A DNA stretch of 44,975 bases. Source: Caulobacter sp. (GTDB taxonomy: Bacteria; Pseudomonadota; Alphaproteobacteria; Caulobacterales; Caulobacteraceae). Positions 34,337 to 42,975 of the stretch are shown one piece after another. Both the position numbers and the translations under genes were made by a program. The stretch is taken from assembly GCA_026225565.1 (NCBI GenBank), contig JAMFTA010000083.1:1-44975 (forward strand). The letters are read 5' to 3'. Position 1 is the first letter of the stretch, and each line of letters begins with the position of its first letter. The notes below the pieces were generated by a model that was given only the letters and a program-made list of their open reading frames with translations, was not told the origin of the DNA and searched no databases.

Positions 34337-35148
34337 CCCGCCTGATCCAGCTCAGCGATCCGCATTTCGGCGGCGAGAACGTGGCGGCGACCGAAGCGGC
34401 GACGGCCTTTGTGCAGGAGCGCCGCCCCGATCTCGTTTTGGTCACCGGCGACCTGACCCTGAACGGTCTGCCCAAGGAGTTTCAGGCGGCGGCGGCGTGG
34501 CTGGATCGCCTGCCCAACCCCCGGCTGGTCACCCCGGGCAATCATGACACCCCCTATTGGAATCTAGTGCTTCGGGCCCTGACCCCCTTCGCACGCTACC
34601 ACCGCTATATTGGCGAATCCGAAGGGCAGGGCTTGGACAACGCCGCCGTTTCCGCCCGCGCCATCAACACCGCCCGCGGCGCCCAGCCTCGCCCCGACTG
34701 GTCCAAGGGGGCCATCGACCTGGACCTCTGCCGATCCACCGTCGCCGATCTGGCTTGCGCGGCGCCCAGCGCCCTGCGGGTGATCGCCTGCCACCACCCC
34801 CTGGTCGAGGCCCTGGATACGCCGGTGACCGGCGGGGTCCATCGGGGGGAGGATGCGGCCTGTATCCTGGCCAAGGGCGGCGCGGATCTGATCCTCACCG
34901 GCCATGTGCACAATCCCTTCGCCACCGCCCTGCAGGTGGACGACAAGCGCACCTATGCGGTGGGCGCCGGCACCCTCTCCACCCGGCTCCGCGGCACGCC
35001 GACCGGATTCAACTGCATCGACGCCGACGCCGAGACCATCACCGTCACCGCCATGGGCTGGAGCGGATCTCACTTCGAGCCCTATCGCACTTGGGCCTTG
35101 CCGCGCCGCATCCGTCCCACGGCAAGAAGGCCGGCCGCCTTGGGGTGA
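34333..35148 (+). CDS. Metallophosphoesterase (calcineurin-like)
   Basis: A 271-residue cytoplasmic phosphoesterase with the full metal site: Asp9 and His11 (LSDPHFGG), Asp40 (VTGDLTLNG), Asn70 and His71 (PGNHDTP), CHHPL and GHVHNP. This resembles the CpdA/YfcE class that acts on cyclic nucleotides or phospho-lipids. It is coupled to the lipid kinase by ATGA, so a kinase and a phosphatase acting on the same lipid cycle is a reasonable guess. Its stop codon lies inside the terminator hairpin. Confidence 0.9.
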   Translation: MTRLIQLSDPHFGGENVAATEAATAFVQERRPDLVLVTGDLTLNGLPKEFQAAAAWLDRLPNPRLVTPGNHDTPYWNLVLRALTPFARYHRYIGESEGQGLDNAAVSARAINTARGAQPRPDWSKGAIDLDLCRSTVADLACAAPSALRVIACHHPLVEALDTPVTGGVHRGEDAACILAKGGADLILTGHVHNPFATALQVDDKRTYAVGAGTLSTRLRGTPTGFNCIDADAETITVTAMGWSGSHFEPYRTWALPRRIRPTARRPAALG

Positions 35149-35159
35149 CCGGCCTTTTT
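35127..35159 (+). terminator. Rho-independent terminator of the kinase-phosphoesterase operon
   Basis: AAGGCCGG (35127-35134) pairs with CCGGCCTT (35149-35156) across a 14-nt loop and runs into five T. The TGA of the phosphoesterase (35146-35148) is in the loop. It also separates the operon from the convergent porin gene. Confidence 0.88.
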
Positions 35160-35198
35160 ACATTGATCCACGTTGATCTAGCGTGACGGGCTCTGGGC

Positions 35199-36872
35199 TC
35201 AGAATGCGACCTGCGATCGAACGGAGACCACGTCGTAGGATTGGCCGATCTGAGCGCCTTCCGGCGTGAACCAGAGGGTCGAGGCCTGCGCGGCGTTGGC
35301 GGCGGGGGACAGGCGGCCGATCTTCACGTGCTGATAGTCGAGCATGAAGCGGACCACGGGGTTGATATACCAGTTGAGCGCGGCGTTGATGTCCTTGGTC
35401 TGACCGCCGCGGATGGCGCTGCCGGTCTGATAGGTCCCTGGGGCGCCGGGATCGTAGTTCAGGTCCATCTCGGAATAGCGGAGCCCGACCTCCCATGCGC
35501 CCCAGCCGCCGTTCTTCAGGCTGAAGGGATGCTTGACCGGGGGGGCGTCGAAGGCGGCGGTCTGGCTATTATACTTGCGAGCCTCGCCAGTGAGGATCCA
35601 GGTCCCGTAGACGTAATAGCCATTGAAGTTGGGGCTGGCGATTCCGTCCGACCGCTTCACGTCGAAGTGCTCGTATTCCGACTGCAGGAAGAAGTTCTGC
35701 TTCTGGGCGGCGAACTCGACGCCCACCGTGTCGGCGTGATGGGCGTCGATGTTGCCGGTGTTGATCAGCTTGGTGCCGTCGACGCGCAGCTCCTCGGTGT
35801 TGCTGAGGGCGATGACCGCGCTGGTCAGGGCCGTGGCGCCGTTGGTTCCGGGGCCCGAGGCGTTGGCGGCGCGATCCACATAGCTGCCGTGGACGCCCAC
35901 ATGGATCAGCCAGTCCTTGCCGTGGAAGGGCGAGGCGGCGAGGCGGCCGACGAAGCCCAGCTGGTCGCTATAGGTCTGGGCCACGGCGGTGGCGGTGCCG
36001 GTGTTGAGCACGCCGATGGTTTTCCCGGTGACGGCGGCGGACGCCAGCCAGTGGTCGCCAGTGGCGAACACCTGCAGGGCGGTGCGGGTGTCGCCGGCGG
36101 CCAGGCCCCGGGCGAGATCCGAGGAGACGGCCCGCTCCAGGAAGGGAATGCCGTTGGTGGAGCCCTGATCGTCCAGACCGATCGAGGGCGCGAAGGCGCC
36201 CAGGCGGACCTTGAAAGGCCGCAACCCGGAATATTGCACCCAGCTCTCATAAAGCTGGCCGGTGTTCTCGACGCCCGAGCCGGCGAAGTCGAATAGCAGG
36301 CGGTAATCCCAGTCCCCATAGACCGTGCCGTCCAGGCCGATGCGGGCGCGGCGAAACACGTCTCCGTCCTTAAGCTGGCGGGCGTGGGTCAGGTCGATAT
36401 TGCTGGCCGAGGCGCCCAGGGCCGGGCCGCTGCGGCGTAGGTCCGTGGCGATCGGGCCGGCCTTGTCCTGATCGTATTGGGCGGCGTCCAACTGCACCAC
36501 CCCATGCAAGGTGGCGGTGAAATTGCCGTCCGAGGTGCGGAAGGTGGGCCGTCCGCCGCCCAAGGCCACGGAGGCTGCGCCGCCGTCGTCGCCGCCGGCC
36601 GATTTGGAGCTTGGAATGGGCGGCGCGGCGGCCAACTGGCCCGAAGCCGGTCCGGCGGAGGCGGCGATGGGCGCGGCGGCCTGTGAAGCCCGAATGGCCG
36701 AAAGCTCGGCCTCCACCGACTTCAGCTCGGCCTCCAGGCGCTCGATTCGCGCCGATTGATCCTGTCCAGCCGCCTGCGCGAAGGCCGGTGTTGCGCCCGC
36801 GCAAAGCGCCGCGACGGACGTTGTGGCGGCGAGCCAACGGCGAGCCCCCCCAATTGAGCGTTCATGATGCAT
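35199..36872 (-). CDS. OprO/OprP-type phosphate-selective porin
   Basis: A 557-residue outer-membrane porin. Signal peptide residues 1-33 (ending ATPAFA), a short periplasmic coiled coil (QSARIERLEAELKSVEAELS) that trimeric porins of this family use, a Pro/Ala linker, then an 18-strand-type beta-barrel. The barrel has typical blocks (FRRARIGLDGTVYGDWDYRL, GGWGAWEVGLRYSEMDL) and a terminal Phe (SVRSQVAF). ATG 36872 has GGGGGG 7 bp upstream, a very G-rich ribosome site. A Pho-box-like repeat lies about 65 bp upstream, supporting induction by phosphate shortage. Anion selectivity is inferred from family. Confidence 0.92.
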   Translation of the reverse strand: MHHERSIGGARRWLAATTSVAALCAGATPAFAQAAGQDQSARIERLEAELKSVEAELSAIRASQAAAPIAASAGPASGQLAAAPPIPSSKSAGGDDGGAASVALGGGRPTFRTSDGNFTATLHGVVQLDAAQYDQDKAGPIATDLRRSGPALGASASNIDLTHARQLKDGDVFRRARIGLDGTVYGDWDYRLLFDFAGSGVENTGQLYESWVQYSGLRPFKVRLGAFAPSIGLDDQGSTNGIPFLERAVSSDLARGLAAGDTRTALQVFATGDHWLASAAVTGKTIGVLNTGTATAVAQTYSDQLGFVGRLAASPFHGKDWLIHVGVHGSYVDRAANASGPGTNGATALTSAVIALSNTEELRVDGTKLINTGNIDAHHADTVGVEFAAQKQNFFLQSEYEHFDVKRSDGIASPNFNGYYVYGTWILTGEARKYNSQTAAFDAPPVKHPFSLKNGGWGAWEVGLRYSEMDLNYDPGAPGTYQTGSAIRGGQTKDINAALNWYINPVVRFMLDYQHVKIGRLSPAANAAQASTLWFTPEGAQIGQSYDVVSVRSQVAF

Positions 36873-36934
36873 GTCAGTCCCCCCAAGAATGTAGGCAGTC
36901 GTCGCTGTTCTGTATCGCGCGCTCAACCGAGTTT

Positions 36935-36952
36935 TTGACCGTCTACGGACAG
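36935..36952 (-). promoter_or_regulatory. Candidate Pho box of the porin gene
   Basis: Read on the minus strand: CTGTCCG, TAGA, CGGTCAA. Two 7-mers, each 5/7 to the PhoB consensus CTGTCAT, with the correct 4-bp spacing (11-bp period). Confidence 0.45.
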
Positions 36953-37035
36953 TATCGCTAAACGCTACTGGAGGGGTTAACGGCGTCTTTAGGGCGAAAA
37001 CGCCAGTGCGACAGCCATGGCGGACCTTGAGTCGA

Positions 37036-37806
37036 CTACCGAAGCAGCGTCGGCGGCGGCTCCGCTCCTGGGGCGAAGATTGCATCAGTTTCGGCAGCGG
37101 TCATCGCCCGGTAGGCGCCGGGGGCCAGGTCGTCGGGCAGATAAAGGCCGCCGATGCGATCGCGGTGCAGGGCCGCCACGTGGTTGCCGACGGCGGCGAA
37201 CATGCGGCGAACCTGATGATAGCGGCCCTCGTGTACGGTCAGCCAGGCGGTGGTGGGCGAGAGCGCCTCCAGCTCGGCGGGCAAGAGAGGTTTGCTCTCT
37301 CCCTCCAGCATCAGGGTTCCAGCGGCGAATACGGCCGCTTCCCCGCCCTCCAGCGGACGCTCTAAAGTCGCCAGGTAACGCTTGGCCACATGCTTCTTGG
37401 GCGAGATCACCCGATGCAATAGGGCCCCGTCGTCGGTGAGCAGCAAGAGGCCCGAGGTCTCCTTGTCCAGCCGGCCGACGGTGGAGAGGGGCGGTTCCCG
37501 CCGCCGCCAGCGCGGCGGCAGGAGGTCATAGACCAGCGGCCCCGTATCTCTGTGTGAACAGGTGACGCCCAGCGGCTTGTGCATCATCACGGCGACGCCG
37601 GGCGGCGGGTCGAGCGCCTTGCCCTGGATGCGCATACGGCTGGCGAGATCGGGGGTGATCGGCACATGCTCGTCGGTGTCGACCACCTCGACGCCGTCCA
37701 GGGTCACCCAGCCGGCCGCGGCCATCTGCTGCACCTCGCGCCGGGAGCCATAGCCGAGGTTGGCCAAGAGCCGGTCCAGGCGCAGGGTGGCCGGGCGCTT
37801 GCTCAT
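37036..37806 (-). CDS. 16S rRNA pseudouridine synthase, RsuA family
   Basis: A 256-residue RNA-modifying enzyme. An S4 RNA-binding domain (about residues 8-48, LRLDRLLANLGYGSRREVQQ) precedes the synthase domain with catalytic Asp114 in VGRLDKETSGLLLLT. A KPLG (77-80) and a HEGRYHQVRRMFAAVG motif mark the RsuA/RluB/E/F group; the size and S4 domain favour RsuA (16S position 516). The ATG overlaps the stop of the methyltransferase gene as ATGA, so two rRNA-modifying enzymes are coupled. Confidence 0.92.
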   Translation of the reverse strand: MSKRPATLRLDRLLANLGYGSRREVQQMAAAGWVTLDGVEVVDTDEHVPITPDLASRMRIQGKALDPPPGVAVMMHKPLGVTCSHRDTGPLVYDLLPPRWRRREPPLSTVGRLDKETSGLLLLTDDGALLHRVISPKKHVAKRYLATLERPLEGGEAAVFAAGTLMLEGESKPLLPAELEALSPTTAWLTVHEGRYHQVRRMFAAVGNHVAALHRDRIGGLYLPDDLAPGAYRAMTAAETDAIFAPGAEPPPTLLR

Positions 37807-38672
37807 CGCCGCGCCTCGAACACCTTATAGCCCCCCTGCTCGATGCGCACCTCGACGGTGGCGAAGAGGCCGGTGAGGGTGGTCTCATAGGGAAGGTGCC
37901 GGTTGGCCACCATCCACAGGACCCCGCCCTTGCGAAGCGCCCCCGCCGCCCGCTTGATGAAGGCTTGGCCCAGGGCCTTGTCCTCGGAGCCCCCATCGTG
38001 GAAGGGCGGGTTCATCACCACGAAATCCAGCCCCGACAGGGGGACGGCGGCGCCGGTGGCGTCGGCCCAGGAGAGATCGGCGCGGGGATCGAGCACATTG
38101 TGCGCGGCGGCCTCCACCGCCCGCCGATCGATGTCGATCATGGCCAGTCGCTCCACCTTCGGCGAGGTCAAGACCGCCCGCGCCAGATAGCCGACGCCAG
38201 AGCCGAGATCCGCGCCCCGGCCGGAAAAGGTGGGAAGGCTCTTGGCCAGGAGCGCTGAGCCGGGATCGATCCGATCCCAGCTGAACACCCCCGGCTGGGA
38301 CCAAAGGCCGATGCTCTGCAAGAGGCGCGGCGCGCCCTCGGCGACGGCGGCGTCGATGCCGATGAGGATCTCCGGCCGCTCGCAGGCGCAGATGCGGTGA
38401 TGACTTTTCACCGTCTCGCGCACGTCGCAGCCAAAGGCTTCCAGTTCCTTCTTCAGCCGCGATCCGCCGCGATCCTTGGGCGCCAGGGCGGTCAGGGTCC
38501 CGCCGGGGACTAGGGCGCGCAGGGCCAGGGCCAGACCGTAGCGGCGCTCCACCGTGCCCGGTGGAGCCAGCATGACCAACGATGCCAAGGTTTCCGCGGT
38601 GATCGCCTCCAGCGAAGCGGCGCCGGGGATCAGGGGCGAGACCTGCCGGGCGCCGAGGGGGGGCTCCGCCAA
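37803..38672 (-). CDS. RsmC-like class I methyltransferase (N-terminal boundary uncertain)
   Basis: At least 289 residues. A degenerate N-terminal methyltransferase-like half precedes a C-terminal MTS domain with SAM motif GADLGSGVGYLAR and catalytic NPPFHDGG, as in 16S rRNA m2G1207 methyltransferase RsmC. TTG 38672 is the first usable start, but the same frame is open and protein-like for another 30 codons (ELPTSSAVYGTPPRALAEPP). No ATG, GTG or TTG occurs in that extension up to the stop at 38763, so either the TTG is real or translation begins at a rarer codon. It is coupled by ATGA to the pseudouridine synthase gene. Confidence 0.82.
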   Translation of the reverse strand: MAEPPLGARQVSPLIPGAASLEAITAETLASLVMLAPPGTVERRYGLALALRALVPGGTLTALAPKDRGGSRLKKELEAFGCDVRETVKSHHRICACERPEILIGIDAAVAEGAPRLLQSIGLWSQPGVFSWDRIDPGSALLAKSLPTFSGRGADLGSGVGYLARAVLTSPKVERLAMIDIDRRAVEAAAHNVLDPRADLSWADATGAAVPLSGLDFVVMNPPFHDGGSEDKALGQAFIKRAAGALRKGGVLWMVANRHLPYETTLTGLFATVEVRIEQGGYKVFEARR

Positions 38673-38805
38673 GGCGCGGGGCGGCGTCCCATAGACGGCG
38701 GACGACGTGGGAAGTTCGATGCGTTCGATGCTGCAGCCCTTCTCAACCCCATGGGGCGAGGTCTAGTGATCGCCGCCGCCCTGGGAAGTCCGGGGCTCTA
38801 GAAAA

Positions 38806-38850
38806 TGGTGCCGCTTAGGTGACTCGAACACCTGATCCCATCATTACGAA
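38806..38850 (-). tRNA. Isolated 3' half of tRNA-Thr(CGU): probable attachment-site footprint
   Basis: Read on the minus strand: anticodon loop TTCGTAA (38850-38844), 3' side of the anticodon stem TGATG, variable loop GGATC, T-arm AGGTG-TTCGAGT-CACCT (38833-38817), 3' acceptor strand AAGCGGC, discriminator A and encoded CCA (to 38806). The matching 5' acceptor GCCGCTT, D-arm and anticodon-stem 5' side (expected CATCA, found CCGTG) are missing upstream. An exact break at the anticodon loop is what site-specific integrases leave. It is not a working tRNA. Confidence 0.8.
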
Positions 38851-38949
38851 CACGGCTGTGGGATGCAACCCCCGCCACATCTAGCCTCATCTCCGCTCCA
38901 TTGAGCTTTCCTCACTGTGCGCTCCCCGATCGCGACGTGGCTGGCAGGG

Positions 38950-40416
38950 TCATCGCGTCCAGTAGCCATCCGAGAGCGTGCGCAGGAAGCTCACGATCGC
39001 GTTCTCCTGTTCGTCCGATAGGCCGAGACGGCCCATGTGGCTGGTGTTCATGTTCTTCTTCGACTCCGGCGCAGGCCAGCAGGTCTTGCCCTCGCCGGGG
39101 GCGTTGGGCGCGCACGGCGAAAGGACGTCGCGCGTGTTGTAGAAGTGCACGACCTGTTTCAGGCTGGTGAAATAGCCGTTGTGCCCATACGCCTTCACGA
39201 AGTCTGGATAGGGCCGCTTGTCGACATTGCGCAGGGTCGGGACCTGGATCCGAGCCAGGTTGTCGGGCTCCAGTTTCAGCCAGCGCGCATCCACAGCCGA
39301 GGGCTGGCTGAGCAGATTGCGCGCTGCGAGAAACCCAGCCACGCCCGGATCGACGAAGGCGGCCCCTTCCGGATTGGCCGTGTAGCGGCCCGCATCGGGC
39401 TTGCTTTCGCGGTAGTAGGGAAGCCTCGGATTGGCGGGGGTTCCGATATTGCTGGCCGTGAAATCGGTGAACAGTTGATCCTCGCCAGGTCCGCCGTCCC
39501 GGTGGCAGGCGTTGCACTGAGCCTTGCCGCGGAACAAGTCGTAGCCTTCGCTTTCCTGGGGTGTGAACTGGGCCTTGCCCGCCTGGACCGCGTCATATTT
39601 CGAAGTGAAGGCGGTCACCTCGGTGGAAATCTCATAGCCTTCGATGGACTGGGCCATCTGGTCGAAAGTAGCGCCGGCCCGGCCGCGGTCGAGCGTGCTC
39701 AGATGAACCGGGCGAGGGTCGGCTGCGGGCGGCGATCCGGACCGATCGCAGACCTTTTCAACGTCGCGCGGCCAGGCGATCGCGAAGGCCTGGGGCCCCC
39801 AAACGCGCTCGAACATCGCCCGATAGGGACGCTGCGAGGCGCGGTAGACGGCGCAGGCGGCGTCGGCGAGGCCCATCTCGACCGGGTTGGTCGGCGGCCC
39901 CTCCGCCTGCTCCGCCGCCGGATTGCCCAGACGCCGGCCTGTCGCGCGCATGTCCCAGAAATTCCCGCCGACAAGATCGCCCTGGCCCGGATTGTAGTGC
40001 AGGACAGGCGAGAGCGGCGCGTAGCTGTGGGTCTGCGGCTTGCGGTTGCCGAAGCGTGTCCGCACCGAGCCGGGATAGGACCCCATTGTCCGGTTTAGTT
40101 CCGAGACGGGGCCGGTGAAGCCGGTTTCGGGCATGTGGCAGAAGGCGCAAGCTTCGTTGCGATTTACGGAAAGCTGCTTGTCGTAGAGCATCAGCTTGCC
40201 AAGAAGTTCGACCTGTTGGACCTCATTGTCGGGCGGCGTCGCCAGCCGGTCGAGCGTCCGCGCCTCCATGCGGTCGATCTCCGCCTCCACCTGGGCTATT
40301 TCCTGGAGCGCGCGGGGCGACAAGGTGGATGCGCCCTCGTCCGCGCCGGAGGCGCCCGGCGCGCACAGCGCCAGCGCTGCGATCATAGCAACCACGGCAA
40401 GGGAGGTCGTATTCAT
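38950..40416 (-). CDS. Dihaem cytochrome c peroxidase / MauG-family protein
   Basis: A 488-residue periplasmic protein. Signal peptide residues 1-24 (ending GASG), then two c-haem sites CAFCH (90-94) and CNACH (301-305), as in bacterial dihaem peroxidases and MauG. It is longer than CcpA-type peroxidases (about 330 aa) because of an extended N-terminal region and inserts, closer to the large MauG-like group. ATG 40416 is chosen at the signal peptide; the 70 upstream codons in frame are proline-rich noise. It is the first gene inside the suspected island. Natural substrate unknown. Confidence 0.9.
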   Translation of the reverse strand: MNTTSLAVVAMIAALALCAPGASGADEGASTLSPRALQEIAQVEAEIDRMEARTLDRLATPPDNEVQQVELLGKLMLYDKQLSVNRNEACAFCHMPETGFTGPVSELNRTMGSYPGSVRTRFGNRKPQTHSYAPLSPVLHYNPGQGDLVGGNFWDMRATGRRLGNPAAEQAEGPPTNPVEMGLADAACAVYRASQRPYRAMFERVWGPQAFAIAWPRDVEKVCDRSGSPPAADPRPVHLSTLDRGRAGATFDQMAQSIEGYEISTEVTAFTSKYDAVQAGKAQFTPQESEGYDLFRGKAQCNACHRDGGPGEDQLFTDFTASNIGTPANPRLPYYRESKPDAGRYTANPEGAAFVDPGVAGFLAARNLLSQPSAVDARWLKLEPDNLARIQVPTLRNVDKRPYPDFVKAYGHNGYFTSLKQVVHFYNTRDVLSPCAPNAPGEGKTCWPAPESKKNMNTSHMGRLGLSDEQENAIVSFLRTLSDGYWTR

Positions 40417-40841
40417 GTGCGCCGCCGAGCAAGTCTGCGAGTGAAGAGAAGGGTCAGTCCGGAGTCTGGCGTCTAGAGGAATTAAATAACGCCAGCATCC
40501 AGCGCCCGCACCGGGGGAAGAGGCGGGCCGCCCACCGCCGGGGGAGGGGGGACGGGGGCGGCCCTTCAGATCCGTTTGGGAGGACGGGACGGATCTGATC
40601 CCAGGCAACGAGAACCTGCCCATCACCGCCCATAGGGCGCTTGGTTTCGAAGTTCACGGCGATCTCCGATGCGGCTTTCGTTTGTCCAATCCCGAGCCCG
40701 AGCCCGAGGGCGTGGTTCGCCTTTTCCGGCGCGACTTCCAGATACTGCCACGGCGGCCGGCGGACCGTGCGTTACAAGGCGTCAATCGCTGTTAAGCCAG
40801 GGCGGCCGAGATCGGCGGGCGGCATCGAGCCGTTGGGAAGC
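40417..40841. other. 425-bp intergenic region with an inverted repeat
   Basis: Lies between the peroxidase gene and the end of the araC-type gene. CTGGCGT (40466-40472) and ACGCCAG (40489-40495) form a 7-bp inverted repeat around an AT-rich 16-bp centre, about 50-80 bp upstream of the peroxidase ATG: a likely promoter/operator zone. Three tandem GAGCCC units lie near 40692-40712. No gene is seen. Confidence 0.5.
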
Positions 40842-41750
40842 CTAAGCGAGTCTCGCCCGACGCCAACGTCCAGGCGTCTCGCCGACGAACCGCTTGAATA
40901 CGGTCGAAAAGTGGGCCTGTGCCTGGAATCCTACGGTCAGCCCGACATCCACCAAGTCGTTGGAGGTATTGAGGAGCAGGCCCTTCGCGGCCTCGATCCT
41001 GTGCATTAGGATGAAGTCGTGCGGTTTGGAACCGGTGGCGAGGCGAAATTGCGCTGCAAAATGCATCCGCGACAACCCGGCCGCGGCCGCCATGTCGTTG
41101 AGCGAAATCGCTTCGGCGAAATGGGCGTCGACGTAGTCGACCACGCGCTTCAGTCGCCACTTCGGTAAGGGCGATACGCGGCCCCGCCCCCGGCCGATCT
41201 GGATCACGCGCATCACAAGCGCACGGGCCAGCGTCTCGATATAGCGAGCGTCGGCGCCCTCTCGGGCCATCTGCAGCGCCCTCGCCAACTGGTCGATCAG
41301 GGCGTCGCGGGAAATCACGGTCGCAAGCACGGCTGCGTCGAGGACGCCAAGACGGGAGTCCGCGGCCAGTGGATCGCAGATGGCTTCGGCGGAGACGTCA
41401 AGATGAAGGAAGTCCGCTGCAGCCGTAAACTCCGCGTGCAGGATCTGGGCGGGTGGGCAGACATAGGTCATGCCCGACATCATCATGCCGTCGAAGATCA
41501 AGGCGGGGCCGTTCAGCAACCGGATGCGTATCGGCGTCAGAGCGACGGCCAGCAGGAACTGTCCTTCAGGCGCTGTGATCGTCTCGCGCCACGGTTGCGC
41601 GCGCTCGTCGATCCAGCGGGTCACCCTGATTTCGGACTGACCGTCAAGGCGGCGGCGCGGCTCGCACCTCAGGCTTTCGTTATTCGCGTCGGGCGAAGAC
41701 CAGGCGGACGCCTGGCCGCCGGTTTCCGATGAGGAGCAGGGAATCGTCAT
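40842..41750 (-). CDS. AraC-family transcriptional regulator
   Basis: A 302-residue regulator. The C-terminal 100 residues hold the double helix-turn-helix (RLKRVVDYVDAHFAEAISLN, DMAAAAGLSRMHFAAQFRLA, then LVDVGLTVGFQAQAHFSTVFKRFVGETPGRWR). The N-terminal 190 residues are a poorly conserved sensing domain. It is divergent from the alpha/beta hydrolase gene at 42096, which it probably controls; the palindrome at 41860-41872 in between is a candidate binding site. Confidence 0.93.
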   Translation of the reverse strand: MTIPCSSSETGGQASAWSSPDANNESLRCEPRRRLDGQSEIRVTRWIDERAQPWRETITAPEGQFLLAVALTPIRIRLLNGPALIFDGMMMSGMTYVCPPAQILHAEFTAAADFLHLDVSAEAICDPLAADSRLGVLDAAVLATVISRDALIDQLARALQMAREGADARYIETLARALVMRVIQIGRGRGRVSPLPKWRLKRVVDYVDAHFAEAISLNDMAAAAGLSRMHFAAQFRLATGSKPHDFILMHRIEAAKGLLLNTSNDLVDVGLTVGFQAQAHFSTVFKRFVGETPGRWRRARLA

Positions 41751-42095
41751 GTCGTTGGGCTCGCCTGATCATACCGATCGCCTGCGTCTGCGCGGCTGCG
41801 CGGGGGCGGCGACATGATCACGCTAGCGGGGCCCGAGACGTGTGGCTCGATATCGAACGTAACGTCCCGTTAGAGGGCGTTAACCGCTGTCAACGGGCTG
41901 ACTTGGCGACCCGCCGGGCCCAAAGCCGGCTCTGGCCCCGATCTCGATGCCCAAGGCGCTATCTTGCGCCCGGCCGGGTCTATCGTGTGCTTAGGGAATT
42001 TGGACTCCTTGTTGAAATCCTCCACCGCGGCTGTCCGCCATCTTTCGGCTGTGGCCCCGCGTGGGCGGTTCCCCAAGCGTCTGGAGAAGAGGCAC
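41751..42095. other. 345-bp divergent regulatory region
   Basis: Between the AraC-type gene and the first hydrolase gene. TAACG-TCC-CGTTA (41860-41872) is a perfect inverted repeat; a GTTAAC palindrome (41879-41884) and a CAACGGG follow within 25 bp, giving a cluster of CGTTA/AACG half-sites of the kind AraC-type proteins bind. No gene is seen. Confidence 0.5.
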
Positions 42096-42956
42096 ATGAC
42101 CGAACTCAACACCGCAATCCGACAGGACGCTACGCTGGAAACGGCGCCCACCCGGTATGTCGAAGGCGGCGACATCCGTTTCGCCTATCGTCGGCTCGGC
42201 CCGTCGACGGGAATCCCGCTGGTGCTACTGCAGCACTTTTCGGGCAACATCGATGCCTGGGACCCCGCCGTCGTGAACGCCTTGGCGGCCGACCGTCCGG
42301 TGATCGCCTTCGACAACGCCGGCGTCGGCCGCTCGTCCGGCCAAACCCCCGACAACATCGCGGCCATGACTCGCGACGCCGTCGCCTTCACCGGCCTGCT
42401 CGGCCTCTCCAAGGTTGATCTGCTCGGCTTTTCCCTGGGAGGCTGCATCGCCCAGCAGATGGCGGCCGAGCACGGGCCGCTGGTCCGCAAGCTGGTTCTC
42501 GTCGGCACAGCGCCCCAGGGCGGTGAGGAGCACCTGCTGGCGGTCCTCCAAGAGGCCTTCTCCCATTCCGAAACGCCGGATCCGCGGCTGCCGCTATTTT
42601 TCACCCAGTCGCCCGCCAGTCAGGCCGCCGGCAAGGCGTTCCTGAAACGGGTCTATGCTCGTCAGGAAGATCGGGACACCGACAGTGGCGCCGCCGTGAC
42701 CGATCCGCAGGCCAAGGCGCTGATCGCCTGGTGCGCCACGCCCGACCCCGAGCACGCCATCTTGAACGCGATCACCCAGCCCGCCCTCGTGGTCTGCGGC
42801 GGCAACGACACGATGCTGCCCGTGGACAACGCCTACATGATGTTCAAGGTCATGAAGAACGCTCAGCTGGTCCTCTACCCGGACTCCAGCCACGGAGCCC
42901 TCTTCCAGCACCACGACGCCTTCGTCAGCCACGTCCGGGCCTTCTTGGACGCCTAG
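42096..42956 (+). CDS. Alpha/beta hydrolase
   Basis: A 286-residue cytoplasmic hydrolase with a complete triad: nucleophile Ser113 in GFSLGG, Asp in CGGNDTMLP and His in DSSHGALF. The HFSGNIDAWDP and AFDNAGVGRSSG blocks are the usual oxyanion and strand-4 region. This group includes haloperoxidase-like esterases; no substrate can be read. ATG 42096 has GGAGAAGAGG just upstream, and the longer frame from 41964 is not coding-like. It is the likely target of the divergent AraC regulator. Confidence 0.9.
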   Translation: MTELNTAIRQDATLETAPTRYVEGGDIRFAYRRLGPSTGIPLVLLQHFSGNIDAWDPAVVNALAADRPVIAFDNAGVGRSSGQTPDNIAAMTRDAVAFTGLLGLSKVDLLGFSLGGCIAQQMAAEHGPLVRKLVLVGTAPQGGEEHLLAVLQEAFSHSETPDPRLPLFFTQSPASQAAGKAFLKRVYARQEDRDTDSGAAVTDPQAKALIAWCATPDPEHAILNAITQPALVVCGGNDTMLPVDNAYMMFKVMKNAQLVLYPDSSHGALFQHHDAFVSHVRAFLDA

Positions 42957-42975
42957 CCGATCGCCGGCAGACCGT

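Noticed and set aside
38806-38910. Intact tRNA-Thr, or a tRNA interrupted by a group I intron
   Set aside because: No 5' acceptor GCCGCTT or anticodon-stem partner appears within 100 bp upstream. A GCTC-AATG-GAGC hairpin near 38890-38905 resembles a D-arm only superficially, and no intron core was seen.
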